This document shows positions 18,835-31,300 of a stretch of DNA of 64,000 nt, one piece after another (the stretch's first letter is position 1; each line of letters begins with the position of its first letter). A model generated the notes under the pieces. The model was not told the origin of the DNA. It worked only from the letters and a program-made list of their open reading frames with translations, and did not search any database. The stretch covers positions 11,320,120 through 11,384,119 of the forward strand of contig JABAKD010000002.1 in NCBI GenBank assembly GCA_012845835.1, in the 5' to 3' direction. The DNA is from Undaria pinnatifida. Its lineage: Eukaryota > Sar > Phaeophyceae > Laminariales > Alariaceae. A program made the position numbers and the translations under genes.

Positions 18835-21800
18835 CCATTTCAGGGGAGGACCTCTATCGTAGCACGCGTCAAACTGAAGGCTGTAACCCGTCGTCGGCCA
18901 GGAAGGCGCGGGGCTTTGTTCGACCCCTCTACGGACTTTCGACTAATAACGCGAGCTTTCGACTATTAGTTGCCGATTTGGACAGTTATTGGCGCACGAA
19001 GGAGTGTGTGTGTTGTTCAGCGGTTCCTTTCTGTTCGTCCATTGGTAGAAAGGCTTGCGTTAGCCCGTGTGGGACCCCCGTGTACACCGACCAAGAAAAG
19101 AGGAGCACGATCTCACCAAACATGTCGTTCTGGATGGCGCCTTGCTTCGGCCCCTTCACCGGATTTTGACTATTTATGACGGCGTTCGCCTAGTTTTTTT
19201 GTTTTTGTTTTTTTTTAATCCTCTGGCAGATGATGGGGAAAAATAAAGCTTAAGCTCACCACACTTCCACGTATTTTCATACACGTCGTGTGTCGATTTA
19301 ACTCAATTGCCTTCGCGATCCAGCGCTAGCTGGCGTGTCCTTCGGCTCCCACTAGACTATGGCGATAGCGTCAGCTGTCCCTATCGGCGGTCCACGTTAC
19401 TACCCCGGCAGCGCAAGCTATTCTACTAGTATACGGACGCGTGAGTAGAGTAATATCTCATTTGGGCTATTAATAGTGCACGAAGGAGTACGTTGTTCAC
19501 CAGCTCCTTTCTCTCTGTGTAGTTGTAGAAAATCTTGCGCTAACCCTGTTAGGACCCGTATATACCCAACAACAACAAAAAAGTACGATATCTTCAGGCG
19601 CGTCGGTTTGTAAGGCGCACTTCTTCAGCTCCTTCACCGATTTTCGACTATTTACTGCCGGCGTTCGACTACAGGCTGGTTCACATAAGAAAAAACAAAT
19701 TTATTCCCTGGCGAATGTCCACGCCGTTTTTTCGATTCGGACCGTGAAATTTTGCACACGTCTTCTATGTGCCATTGCGAAGACCTTGAGCACCTGTCTT
19801 TTTTTTTTGTTTTTCGTCTGATTTTTCGTCAGTAAAGATTTTTTGGAAAATGTGGTCCACCTTAGACCAACCTTTTTTGGCGAAAAAGAAGAATAGAAAA
19901 AAAAAACGGAGGTTAGGCCGTGGAATGGGCATGTGCAACACGTGTGCAAAATTTTAGGGTCTATCTCTCAAAAACGGCGTGGACATTCGGACTTTTGTGC
20001 GTAAAAATGAGTAAGCTAGGTCATTTCCTTCAAATTAATTGGTTTTAGTTTAGGATCCAGTTTTTTCGCTAGATTATGCTTAATGTTGAACACAGACAGA
20101 TCAGATCTTCGATTTTTAACCCCAAAAATTCTACAGGGACATGCCTTGGAGTTTCCCCAACCGGTTCGTGCAAAATGCGGCGCAATTTTTTCCTCGCCTC
20201 CGCTTGGAAAAAGCCTGAATATTATTCAAGAATATGAAGGCCTGTCTTGGCCTATACGGATTTCGCTCCTTGAGACAGCCCGAGGCCGTTAGAAAAAAAA
20301 ATGGCCATGCCACCCTCTTCCTTTGGTCATGGGGGCCAGCATGATACCAAATATTCCCTTCCCCTTTGACTGGATATTGCGAGCGGCATTCGCCGGGGAG
20401 AGAATAAGGGATTTTTTACGTTAACCAGCCTGTATTAATACGTAGCTGCTTTGGACTATTAATAGCGTTTCAGATATTAGACTAGATTAATAGCGCAAGC
20501 AGAAGTGTGTTGTTCACCAGTTGCTTTCCCTTTGCCCATTGGCATGAATCCTTACGTTAACCATTGCGGCACCCGTGTAAGCCAACCAAAACAAACGACG
20601 CGCGCGATCTCATCGAGCGCGTCGATCTAGCTGGCGCCTTTCTTCGGCCCCTTTGACGAGTTTCGACTAGTAATGGCACACGATAACTCGTATTCACCAC
20701 TTGCTCTGTCTTATTTATTTTCTTGAGGAATCTTTTCGTGAATGGGGTAAATTTTGACGGAATGACGCCGCTCGGGAATGATCCTCGTGTGTACATGATA
20801 CCACTTGCTCTCTCTTATTTCTTTTCTCAAGGAATTCTTTCGCAAATGGGGCTAATTTTTTACGGAATTTGACGCCGCTCAGAAATGGTCCTCGTATGTC
20901 CACGTAACGTCTGATGAAGAAACAAGCGGGTAACAATTTTGGGGCCAGTATATTATGACGGTAAAAAAAACGACGAGTGCGTTGTTCATGTTATCTTATT
21001 TTGTCTAGCAACAGCGAGCAGCAGCACAAGTCGTTTGTAGTTGTTGGTGTTGTTCTCACTTTAAAATGACCCTTTCGGAGTTGATTACAACACATGAACA
21101 TGATTACAGTATGATTTTACAGTAGTGTTACAGTAGTAATACTACAGCGACCGAATGGCGACCAAAGACACGACAATCGCAACGTTATCCACCATTTCCG
21201 TCAGTGCGCAGCAGTAGGAATGGGATAAAGTCGGGCATCATGTTGTGCTGTTGCACTTCGGACAGGAAATGTACCACCAATATCCGAGCAGCCCACGTTT
21301 CTTCGAACGGGCGATGCTGTATAAACATCACTTTTGATTCGTCAACTATTCCCTCTGAAGTCCCTAAGGGGTTCACTCATTACCGTCATCAAGCCTGACA
21401 CGATACAAGTAGCATCTTTAGGCAAAAAAAAAACGCATTTCGGGACACCTCCTTAGCCCAATATCGCTGCAATCATCTCATCATTGCCATGCCATTGCCA
21501 TGTCATTGTCATGTCATTGTCATTTACTTTTTTATTTTTTGGTTTGGTTCATACCTAGAGCAGGCCATGGAATGGTTGGAATGCGTTCTTCATGGGGTTG
21601 CACTTTCCGTTGTCTCAAAGTCAGTCTTAGGGTGGGACATAGAGGAGTAGGAGGGTGGGACATGGAGCTCCTCGTGCGAGGAGCCCTCCAGGAAAAAAAA
21701 AAGTGCACATCTGCCGCGGCGTGGTTGTGTCAGGAGAGCCTCAAGTATCAACACATCACCACGCTGCACGCGCGTCGCACAGCCCCTTACATAGCAGTTC

Positions 21801-22914
21801 GGACACGTCCTCTACCTACCCGAGACGCCTGCTACGACAGAGGTAGCAAGCACACTTTGGCAGATTTTTTTTTTTCAATTGCGAGACTCCTTATCCCAAT
21901 ATCACTGGAACGTCATCTAAAAAACATATTCTGGTTTTGTTTTTTCGCTTTTTTTTCTACTAGTGGGCTATGGTATTGTTCCTCGGGCTTCACTTTCACT
22001 ACTATTATTGAAATCAGTTTTTGGGTGGGGTATAGAAGCTCCTCATTGGTATGTTACGGTAGGCCCCTCTACCTTGAGAATGTGTCCTTTCAGCGGCCAG
22101 GACCGCCTCGTACGATCGAATGTCAGGAGACGGCCAGTCAAGGGAAAACGTCCAGCGATCAAGGGTTTAAAACCGATCGTTCCCCGCTAAACGTTTTTTT
22201 TTTTTCGCGTCAGACAAGGTAAATCATTGGATTCTTTCCGTCTGTCGTTGCCGTCGGTCAAGAGGTAAGAGTGCCGTCTCCTGACATAATTTGCAATTGG
22301 TCGATGCTGAAGAAAAGGTCGTTTTTCCCTGTCGTTTTTGTTTCACTCTGCAGTCTCAAAAGGGGTTTGCTAATGGTTTCACCGACGACAGAGGCGTTGT
22401 CCACGGAGTCGATCATCAACACGAACCGTGAATCTTCGTTGACAGATTTTGATTTTGGGACAAGATGAAGGCTACACTGTACAGCAATGTACGGTACTGT
22501 ACGGTACGAGGGTGGGTCACGTGTACGATCTCTATCTTCGGCGGCTCAAAGCTGCTCGCACAGGTGGCTGCGTGGCTATCCCAAATAGTTGCAGTTTTTG
22601 GCCAATCGTAATTTTATTATGTGCTGGTTGGTGTCTGTCGCGGTATGCGCCGCCGCCATGGAGTGAGATGCTGAACGACTCGCTCGAATGGCCAAACATC
22701 TGCAGTAAAGATGGGATACCCCCGCTATCGTAGCCATGGTCACCACTCCTCACTCCACCTCATCCGAATGAAGTTGTCAACAGCTTTCTCTTTTGAGACC
22801 CTTTCTCTCTTCCCATGCGCGGGGCCGGGCTGTACCGTCTAACCTTTCGCTTCCTCAACGGCATCACCCATGGTGGAAATCTTTGGCCCTCGCAGCGGCG
22901 GACGGCTAGCCCCT
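18835..22914. other. No supported gene; repeat-derived intergenic DNA
   Basis: Apart from family 3 (19195-19440) and weak MITE-like ends (e.g. GCCTGCTACGACAGAGGTAGC at 21828 and GGAGCTCCTCGTGCGAGGAGC near 21664), I see no gene. Local duplications are visible: CACGAAGGAGT...TTGTTCA units at 18990, 19480 and 20500, and a ~100 bp pair at 20690-20790 / 20800-20890. The ORFs are short and unsupported. A minus ORF at 21376-21185 looks protein-like but has no recognised motif. Confidence 0.5.
19195..19440 (+). repeat. Dispersed repeat family 3, copy
   Basis: A T-tract, then ATCCTCTGGCAGATGATGGG, GAAAAATAAAGCTTAAGCTC, ACCACACTTCCACGTATTTTC and GATCCAGCGCTAGC. Related copies are at 34725-34940, 52455-52555 (partial), 46600-46640 (partial) and 61490-61545 (reverse, partial). 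The function is unknown. Confidence 0.65.
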
Positions 22915-23120
22915 TTACAACAAGTTTATCAACTTGTTAGTCAACTTATTAGTCAACTTGTTAGTTAACTTGTTAGTCAACTTGTTAGTCAACTTGTTAG
23001 TCAACTTGTTAAGTCAACTTGTTAAGTCAACTTGTTAAGTCAACTTGTTAAGTCAACTTGTTCGTCAACTTGTTAGTCAACTTGTCAGTCAACTTGTCAG
23101 TCAACTTGTTAGTCAACTGG
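22915..23120 (+). repeat. 12-13 bp minisatellite, AGTCAACTTGTT
   Basis: About 16 units of (T)TAGTCAACTTGT, with a +1 variant (TTAAGTCAACTTG) in the middle block. The open frames (QLVS repeats) are artefacts. Confidence 0.95.
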
Positions 23121-23559
23121 ACCCACCTGTCGGGAGAAAACACCACTTGGGATCTGATAAAATGATTGGTCATTTTTGCGGTAGCAACAAAGTTAAGCCA
23201 AACCCACAGCCCTTCCACGTTCCTACCCAAATTACCGCGCAACTATCAACTACCCCCTGCCAAAAAAAGCATCAAGTCGAAACCATCTGTAAAGGCAAGC
23301 AACCATGCCAGTTTGAAGAGGAAGGATCTACGTCCTGTCTGCTGGCAGCGTGAATTTGTCCCTGAAGGGCATGCCGCGTCACACCAACCAACAGCCCTTC
23401 CACCTTGCAACCCTAATTACCGTTCAGCTTCCAAAACAATATCGTCGGCGATGGCGATTCCGCTAGTGTCTTTCGAGATACCCCAACATGGCGGCCCCGC
23501 TACACAAATACATCCGGGAGATCCTCTGACCCGTCGGTCCCCCAATGCATTAGAGCTAC

Positions 23560-23905
23560 AGAAGCAAAATAGACGCATGTCACGGAAGGGGTGTGCGCCA
23601 TTTTGTTTTCTGAGGGGTGTGGTTTCTTGAGGAGCTCCGTAGCTCTCATCCAAAACACAAACCTGAGACAAAAAAAGATCTGGAAAGTGTTTTTGTGATG
23701 AACGACTCGATGGCATCGCTACACAACAAAAAAAAATCGCAACAACAAGAATGAATAAGTTCGCAACAAACGAGAATAACGCTCCGACCATTTTATTAAT
23801 AGTGTTGAAATAGTCCCAATAGGTTAAGGAGCCCCGCCAGTCAGAAAATAGTTTCGCCAAAAAGGGGTATACATCTCCATCGTGGCATGCATTACGAGCG
23901 GACAC
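23560..23905. mobile_element. Possible MITE family 2 copy (diverged)
   Basis: The right half has TTAAGGAGCCCCGCCAGTCAG then AAAAAGGGGTATACATCTCC and ATCGTGGCATGCATTAC, as in family 2 right ends. The left boundary is unclear. Confidence 0.45.
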
Positions 23906-24689
23906 AAACCAACATGCCAGAATTGGGGGGGGGGGAGGTGGAGTACTCAGTTGCTGCTTGCCTTGGTCATTTGATCATCGACCACGCCTTCCTTTCTAGA
24001 ACTGAGCACCGTTCCTAATCCTAAAAAAGGCACCTCCAACATTTGGGCGCGGGGGGCTACGCCCTGTTTGCTGGCACCGTGAATTTGTCCCTGAACGGCG
24101 TGCTGCGTCGCAGCATTTCACACTGAAAGGTGTTTTCTTGGCGTCCCCGCCGCCATGTCCCACCACTGAAGCGCGTAGCCATGTTAGACTTTCGTTTAGT
24201 CGCTGCCACCCTTGGCCATATTTCGTTAATTCCCCCTGCGTGTTGTGGAAGAGCAAGGCGAAGGCCCACCGTGGGATTGATTACTCGGCAAATGACAACT
24301 GTCGGTAGCATAAACTCTGGGACGTGGCTCATTCCGCACTGGCAGGCCCCGTAGCTTTTACACGCGCACTCAGAAAACGCAAACAAAAATGAACTACGAC
24401 CAAGTCAAAATGGTCCAACCTACTTGCCCAGCCCAGTGGACGTTTTGTACCGCGTCTAAAGCTTTGGCGGGGTAAACGGGTCATTTAAAGGCTACAAGGA
24501 AGAGCACGCCTCCAAAACCAAGAAATTTCACATTTAGTTGGGGCCAATTTTATGCGCCCTACAGGGTTCTCGTGCTAAAAAAGGGTTCAGATGTCTGGGC
24601 GAGGGGAATCACCAACCAAACCTGAGGTACCTTAGGTTCCTGTCCAAGACGTGCTTGGGTTGCGCATCTCGTGTGATACCTCCACGAGC

Positions 24690-24815
24690 GACAGACTGAG
24701 CGTCCTCCAGCGCAGCCAATGCCGCCAGAAGGTTTGCGCTCGTACTCTCGTGCGCGGAAGTATGCTTCGGCTGTGTCTGCGTTTTGTCACGAACAAACAC
24801 GGTCGACCGGGGATC
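24690..24815 (-). CDS. Candidate exon of unknown gene (low confidence)
   Basis: On the minus strand an open segment encodes TSAHESTSANLLAALAALED then AQSVARG, followed by a possible donor (GAG/GTATCA). Codon use resembles real exons, and it lies downstream of the IQ-motif exons on the same strand, so it could belong to that gene. No domain is recognised and the acceptor is not clear. Confidence 0.25.
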
Positions 24816-25179
24816 TAAAACGACAATGATAGTTGTGCACAAGTAGCACTCTTTGGTTGCTTCCGCTTTTTGTCACAATCATAGTGATGGCATTCATTAT
24901 ATCGTCCATGCGTGCATGCATGTAGTTCATCGCGATACTTTCCCTCGCATTAGCACGTAAAGTTTTTCTTGCCGTTCGCTTTCAACAAGTTGTGGAAAAT
25001 AACTATCTCAACTTCAACTAAAACTGGTGTACCCCCACATGCGATTTGGTAGCGTTACACTTACACCGGTACGACCCATCAGCGGGTGCCCTGCCCTGCC
25101 CGGTAGCGCTACAGTTACACCGGTACGACCCATTAGCGGGTCCCCTGCCCTGCCGTGCCCCACCCTTCCCTTCTTTACC

Positions 25180-25440
25180 TTGCCCTGCACTGACCTGACC
25201 TGCCCTGCCCTGCCCTATCCTTTCTGCTCCCACGAAACCGTCACGCGCCTTCTTGCGAATGCTTGTGAATGCTTGTGAATGCTTGCGAATGCTTGTGAAT
25301 GCTAGTGAATGCTTGCGAATGCTTGTGAATGCCAGTGAATGCTAGTGAATATTCATGAATGCTTGCGAACGCTTGTGGATGCTTGTGGATGCTTGTGAAT
25401 GGTTGCGAATGGTTGCGAATGGTTGCGAATGTCGCGAATC
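25180..25440 (+). repeat. 10 bp minisatellite GAATGCTTGT
   Basis: About 19 units of GAATGCTTGT/C with variants (GAATGGTTGC, GGATGCTTGT) at 25255-25440, preceded by a CCTGCCCTG-rich stretch. Open frames are artefacts. Confidence 0.95.
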
Positions 25441-26097
25441 GGCTCGTGCTACGGCAGGGGCAGCACCTACATTATGTGAGGATGTCAAACGTCATGAGCT
25501 CAATACCTCACCAAACAGCCGAATTTCAGCAACAAACGTAACCTAGATATACATGCATAAATGCATACGTATATACATCCGACACGCAACCTCAATGGGG
25601 CTACCGACGTACGGTAGTTGCCTTACGACGATACAGTGTAGAGTAAGAAGGACATCTTAAAAATAAAGTTAAACGTTGTCCTCAACTCTTCCAATCCGGT
25701 GAAGCATGTCCTAAGCCATCTTGAAAGGGGGGCGGGTCCCCAGGCGTCGTAACAATTTGAAAACTTGCCTTTGTAGCAAAGAATATCCGCCAAAATACGC
25801 ATCAGACCGAGAGAAATTAGGAACCTCTTCAGTTGAAGAGCTCCGTCGTCACCACAAAAAAAATCGCGCCAACAAGTGCGTCCCCTACCACCGAATCACG
25901 GTTCTGTTCGACTCACCCCGGTCCGACGTACTGGAAGCATCCGCCGGCAGCGGGTACCCCTTAGCCAGGCCTGTATTCGCACAGCCGCCTCTCCGGGTAT
26001 CAGCACCGCTTGTTGCTCCTGTTCATTGAACACAAGAGACTGAGCTCTTTAGAATTGCGCTCCCGATATGGGGACAAAACACTCCACACTTATGACA

Positions 26098-26420
26098 GAT
26101 CGTGATCCGCTGTAGAGATCATGTAGACCATCTACATCCTATTATATCTGCCACCACGATACGTTGTCCGGGATCTGTGGAATACGGATCCAACCTAGGA
26201 GACATGTGCTAGATCATTCAGATTGTGCGGCTCTCCCGCTGCAACATGATATATAAGACAGGCATATCGTGATCTAGATCGTGTAGATAATCTAGATCCT
26301 ACTATATTTGTCGCTATGATATGTTATCCGGGATCTGTGTATTACAGATCCAACACAGGAAACGTGTGACAGATCATGCAGATCATCCGGTTCTCCCCCG
26401 ACAACATGATCTATAGGCCA
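26098..26420 (+). repeat. Tandem duplication, period ~160 bp
   Basis: ATGTAGACCATCTACATCCT at 26121 matches GTGTAGATAATCTAGATCCT at 26281. Downstream blocks also match in order: ATATCTGCC.C.ACGATACGTT, CCGGGATCTGTG, GATCCAAC, AGATCAT.CAGAT and GG.TCTCCC. The sequence is rich in GATC. Confidence 0.88.
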
Positions 26421-26742
26421 TGCAGATCATATAACCGAGGGTTTATCTGCCCTGAGAGACATAGATCATAATATCACCACTAGATCATCAATAGATTATC
26501 AATAGCTCATCAATATATCATCAACAGGGATCTGGTCTGTATGACATGCGAAACACTTGGATATAGACTACTAATAGATTGGACGCCTGATACAATGGAG
26601 GTGGAAAAAGTTTACAAAAATAATTTCCGGCTTTCGAGACTCCTCAACCCAATATCGAGTTGTTGTTTTCGCTTTTTTTTTCAATGTATAAAGCTACTGT
26701 ACTATAATTCGTCAGAATCTTCATCGGGTTGCACATAAATTT

Positions 26743-27540
26743 GTCCAATCATCCAATCAAATACCTGAGCACCTACCCCTCTCCTTTCCTCACACCCCTA
26801 TAACTATTTGCTATATATTTTGTGTTTCTCGGAATAAGTTGTTGTCTCAGAAGGCAAACTATACATCAAAGTATATATCAAACTATACATCAAACTATAC
26901 ATCAAACTATACATTAAACTATACATCAAACTATACATCTATACATCAAACTACATATCAAACTATACATCAAACTATACATCGAACTATATATCAAACA
27001 GTACATCAAACTATACATCAAACTACACATCAAAGCGTACATAAAGCGTACATGAAAGTATACATGAAAGTATACATCGAACTATGCATCAAACTATACA
27101 TCAAACTATACATCAAACTTTACATTGAACTATACATCAAATTTGTCCAAGCATCCAATCAAATACCTGAGCACCTACCCCTCTCCTTTCCTCACACCCC
27201 TATAACTATTTGCTTTATATTTTGTGTTTCTCGGAATAACTTTTTGTCTCAGAAGGCAAACTATACATCAAACTAAAATATCAAATAATACATCAAACTA
27301 TATACACCAAACTATACATCAAACTATACATCAAAGCGTACATGAAAGTATACATGAAAGTATACATCAAACTATTCATCAAACTATACACCAAACTATA
27401 CATCAAACTATACATCAAACTGTACATCAAACTATACATCAAGCTGTACATCAAACTATACATCAAACCGTACATGGAAGTATAGTATACATGAAAGTAT
27501 AGTATGCACGAAAGTATACATACAGCTCATCAGGTTAGGA
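26743..27540 (+). repeat. Tandem duplication, period ~405 bp, each copy with an AAACTATACATC minisatellite
   Basis: A 115 bp block (ATCCAATCAAATACCTGAGC to TGTCTCAGAAGGCAAAC) occurs at 26747-26860 and 27151-27262 with only a few differences. Each block is followed by an array of 12 bp units AAACTATACATC (26860-27145 and 27262-27535). The repeat-encoded frames (IHQT/SNYT) are not genes. Confidence 0.95.
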
Positions 27541-28145
27541 GCCGTAGGAACAAAATGGTGCACACTCTACCGCAGCACGAGCCACTTAATACCATCAATA
27601 GACTATTGGTACTACCATTTTACTAAAGGACTTGGAAAAAGAGTTGAGTTCACGAGGTGCTGTTTCTTTCGGGGAGATGTGAAAGAGGAAGTGCTGAGTA
27701 CTTAGCGAAGTTTGGAAGAGGTGGACCCTGGTGTATACACCCTACTTTTCATTTGATGACCAGATCGTCTCACGTTCTCCTCGTTCCTCATAAAAATGGT
27801 AGTTTTGTTCGTAGACGGCGTGACGGCCCTCCGCAAACGACGTAATGGACAAAGCATGGATTGCTGGTAGAGACATTAGGCATGTTTTCTCCGGGATCTA
27901 GGCCATGTGCAGAAACGAGGACAACCAGTCTTCGTAAAACGCGGTGTATTGTATGGGCGTGTCTCTGACGGGGATCTGGGTCAGATAAAGAAATGAGGAC
28001 GACCTTCCTTCGTGAAGAAGACTTCACGTGCAAGAGGTAAACCCATGATGAACGCGAGCGATTCGGAGGGGCTTGCTGAGAACGAGCAGGTATACTGTGG
28101 TCACTGGTTTTGCCAACCAAGCCAGAAGTTTGCGTCTCTTCTCAC

Positions 28146-28346
28146 CTTCTCCTCGCTCCCCATGAATGCGGTCTGTTCCTGTCGAGATCGTTCCTCGGCA
28201 ATCATCTGACGAACGTATGCCGCCCGTTCTCGCGCCGCCAAAGCGATTCGAGCCTGAGCATGGTCACGCTGGGCCTTGCGCCTCGCTTCCAGTTTTCTAG
28301 CCTTCTGGAATCGACGTACGCAGCCCTGTATGACAATCGCCGCAAC
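28146..28346 (-). CDS. IQ-motif exon of the IQ protein
   Basis: Sixty-seven codons: AAIVIQGCVRRFQKARKLEA, RRKAQRDHAQARIALAARER and MIAEERSRQEQ...SEEK. VIQGCVRRFQKARK fits the IQ motif (IQxxxRGxxxR type), followed by a long charged helix. The acceptor is CAATAG before GTTGCG; the donor is AAG followed by GTGAGA; both phase 0. It follows in frame from the 31999 donor (RDISYQKQR, then VAAIVIQGC). Confidence 0.85.
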
Positions 28347-31300
28347 CTATTGCATGACATACATTGGTTAAAAGAAGGTTGTTTGTGAGTGCCGTTCAAC
28401 CATTTAAGGGGGGGGGGCGTTAGGGGTCGGGGGCAGGTTAGGGGGGGGGGGGTATGCATGGCCGTAATCGTATGACCATAGACCCTCGCACCCCTACTAT
28501 GCCGGGGCGGAGCACGTCGGGTTTTCACCAACCAGGCAAATATTGCTTGCACCAAGCGCGAAGGAAAGTTAGGGGGGGGGGGGGTTAGGGGGGGGGTTGG
28601 GGAGGGGTGGTTGGAGGTGGGAGGTGTTAGGCGGGGGGAGAGGGGTATCCCTCCATCCTTCTGGTCTTCTGGAATCGACGTGTGCAAGCGATGGCCGTAA
28701 CCTATTAATTGCAGAAATAATAGAGATTAGATGGAATGCCGAATATATTTGTTGGTTGAGATTTGGGTAGTGGTGGGTGCCACTCGGGCATTTAGGTGCG
28801 GGCCGGGGAGCACCCCTTTAGGGAGGGGGAGGGGGGGGGGGGGGGGGGGGGGGCACCCCTTCATCATTCTGAAATCGACGCACGCAGGATGGCGGTGGCC
28901 TCAACCTATGTATAGCAGCAATGATAAAAATACGTTGAACGCCGAACGTATTTGTTAAAGGAGATAAGGGTAGTGGCGGATGCTGTTCAATCATTTAGGG
29001 GCGGGAGGGGCATTCCTCCTCTTCTGGCCTTCTTGGATCGACCTACGTAACCCTGGATGGCGACGACCTTAACCTGTATACGTCGGTTGAGATAACGTTG
29101 GTAGGTATGCATGGTACATGTTCGTTGAGAAAAGATTGGTGGGGGGTATCGTTCGGTTCGACGCCCCGACTCTTCTAGCCTTCTGGAATCGATGTACAAA
29201 GCCCTGGACGCCGATCGACGTAAATGGCAAAACAGTGTATTGAGAAGATGGCATAATCACAACATTGCCATGGTGAACTTCAGCGAAGCAGGGACCCCTG
29301 CCACGATAAAGGGTAGTAATTTTTTTTTTTTCTGAATGACGGGGCTCCTTATCCTAAATCGTCAGTGAGCTAGCTATCCTGCGGTAAGTGTGCAGCATAA
29401 AGTCCCCTGAGCTCCTCACATGAGGAACTCAATATCTCACACACCCGAAAAATGACTTCGAAGGCATTCGTTCGCAACAGCCCGACAAAGCTTCTATTGC
29501 CTTAGTCCTAACACAATAATACGTACTCGTGAAATTGCTTCACTAACCGGTAGTTCCTCGCATGAGGAGCTCAATTGGCCAGGTATACCTTTTTTTGGCG
29601 CAAAAACGGGTATACCTTTTTTTGGCGCAAAAAAAAAAACGCGACCCCTACCGTGGGATGACTCCGGAAAACGCCGTTCATTTTTTGCCGAGATTAATGG
29701 CTGTTTACGTCGGCCATTATGAATTTGTTCAACAATTGTTCAACGAGTTGCACTTTCCGTCTACTGTACTAATAGTGTATTAATGGTATTAATAATTCAT
29801 TTTTCGTGTGAGGTATACTATTGATAGTATAGCGATCTTTAACTGAGGAAGGAGCCTTGCAGGGAAAAAAAATGCTGCACCACCACCGTAGCACCGTTCA
29901 ACCATTTTAACATTTGGGGGGGGGGAGGTCTGCTAGGAGGATGTGGCGTATTTTCACCGAGGAGGTGAAGGTTAGGTGCAGGGGGGTGCATGGTAGGGCC
30001 GAGTGTACTTCAGCACACGATGTCGAAGATGGGGGGAGGGGGGGGGCACAAGGGATGTAAGCTCGCTGGTACTTCACGGCCTGAGGGATTACCTACTCAA
30101 AAGACATCACAGTACAAAACAATACACTAAATAAGAAGCAGAAATACCATCCCAGGTTAGATTTCTTGTTCTGGAGGGGGTACGTTCTACGCTAACTTCA
30201 GTAAATCGGCTCCAGAATTTCTGATAATTCAGTATTTTTCGGCCTGGTTTCTTAATCCCCTTTTTCTTATTATTTTGATGAACTGTGCTGTAGAATCGAA
30301 AAATATTACAGTAGTAGGTTTGTTGTCAAGAAATAGCGTGCTAGTCATGTAAATCAGTCAGTCAACTCAGTTAGTCAAAACAGTTAGTCAAGTCGTTCTG
30401 CCAAATTCGTTCAGTCAAAATCCCATTCAAAACCAGTCGAGCAACTAATTCAGATAAAAACAGCCAGCGAAAAGTGAAATCAGTTAGTCATCACTCAATG
30501 AAATCAGTATATACAATTGGTCAATTAAATCTATCGTTCAAATCAGTTAGCCAAGTGCACACCTGTTCGTTGAATTCCTTCGTAATGCTATCCCGATCCC
30601 GCAAAAAGCGCGCTTGTCGCTCCTGTCGACATTTAAAAAAGAAGGTTAGGGAGAGGAAAAGTCAACATGAGGTGGTGAAAGGAGCGCTAACAGGTGTGAA
30701 GTGGTGTTGCACGGCCCACATGGGCAGCCTGGTACATGAGTGTCAAAGACACAGTCTCATGCATCAGCTTCTGGTGATACTGATATGTTTACTGGTCCGT
30801 TTGCCTGGCGGTGGTTGAACGTCTGAAAATTCCAGCTAACGGTTGCCAGGTATATCGCATCGAGAATGTGAACAGGACGGTACTTGTTGGGGGTTATCTT
30901 GAGCACATATCAGACACAACAAAATATTTACGGTGCAGTTACGTATTCTACATCGTATGGGTGTTTTCAGCATCTAATTATGGAGTAGCTTTTCCTCCCA
31001 TTTTGAAAACAAGCAACAAGTTGCTTCTATTGTAGGAAATATTTGCAGTGTTTATTCCTGTAAGAGTTAGGGTCAGGCAGACGAACAGGCGGACGGACGG
31101 ACACATTTGGACAATCCGCCACGTAAAACCTCAATAAACCGGAGATCTCGCGCCGACCGATAAGAAGCACCACGTTTCCTGCGTGCAAAAATCCCACGCG
31201 TATCACGCAAGCAATTGGAATGCCACCCCCTCCTTCTTCCTCGGCTATCGCTGGGATGGTGGGGTGAAAATACACAAAATCGAAGGTCCTGTTTACGTGT

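Noticed and set aside
22915-23120. Regular spaced repeats considered as a CRISPR array
   Set aside because: 12-13 bp units in direct tandem without spacers; a minisatellite in a eukaryotic genome.
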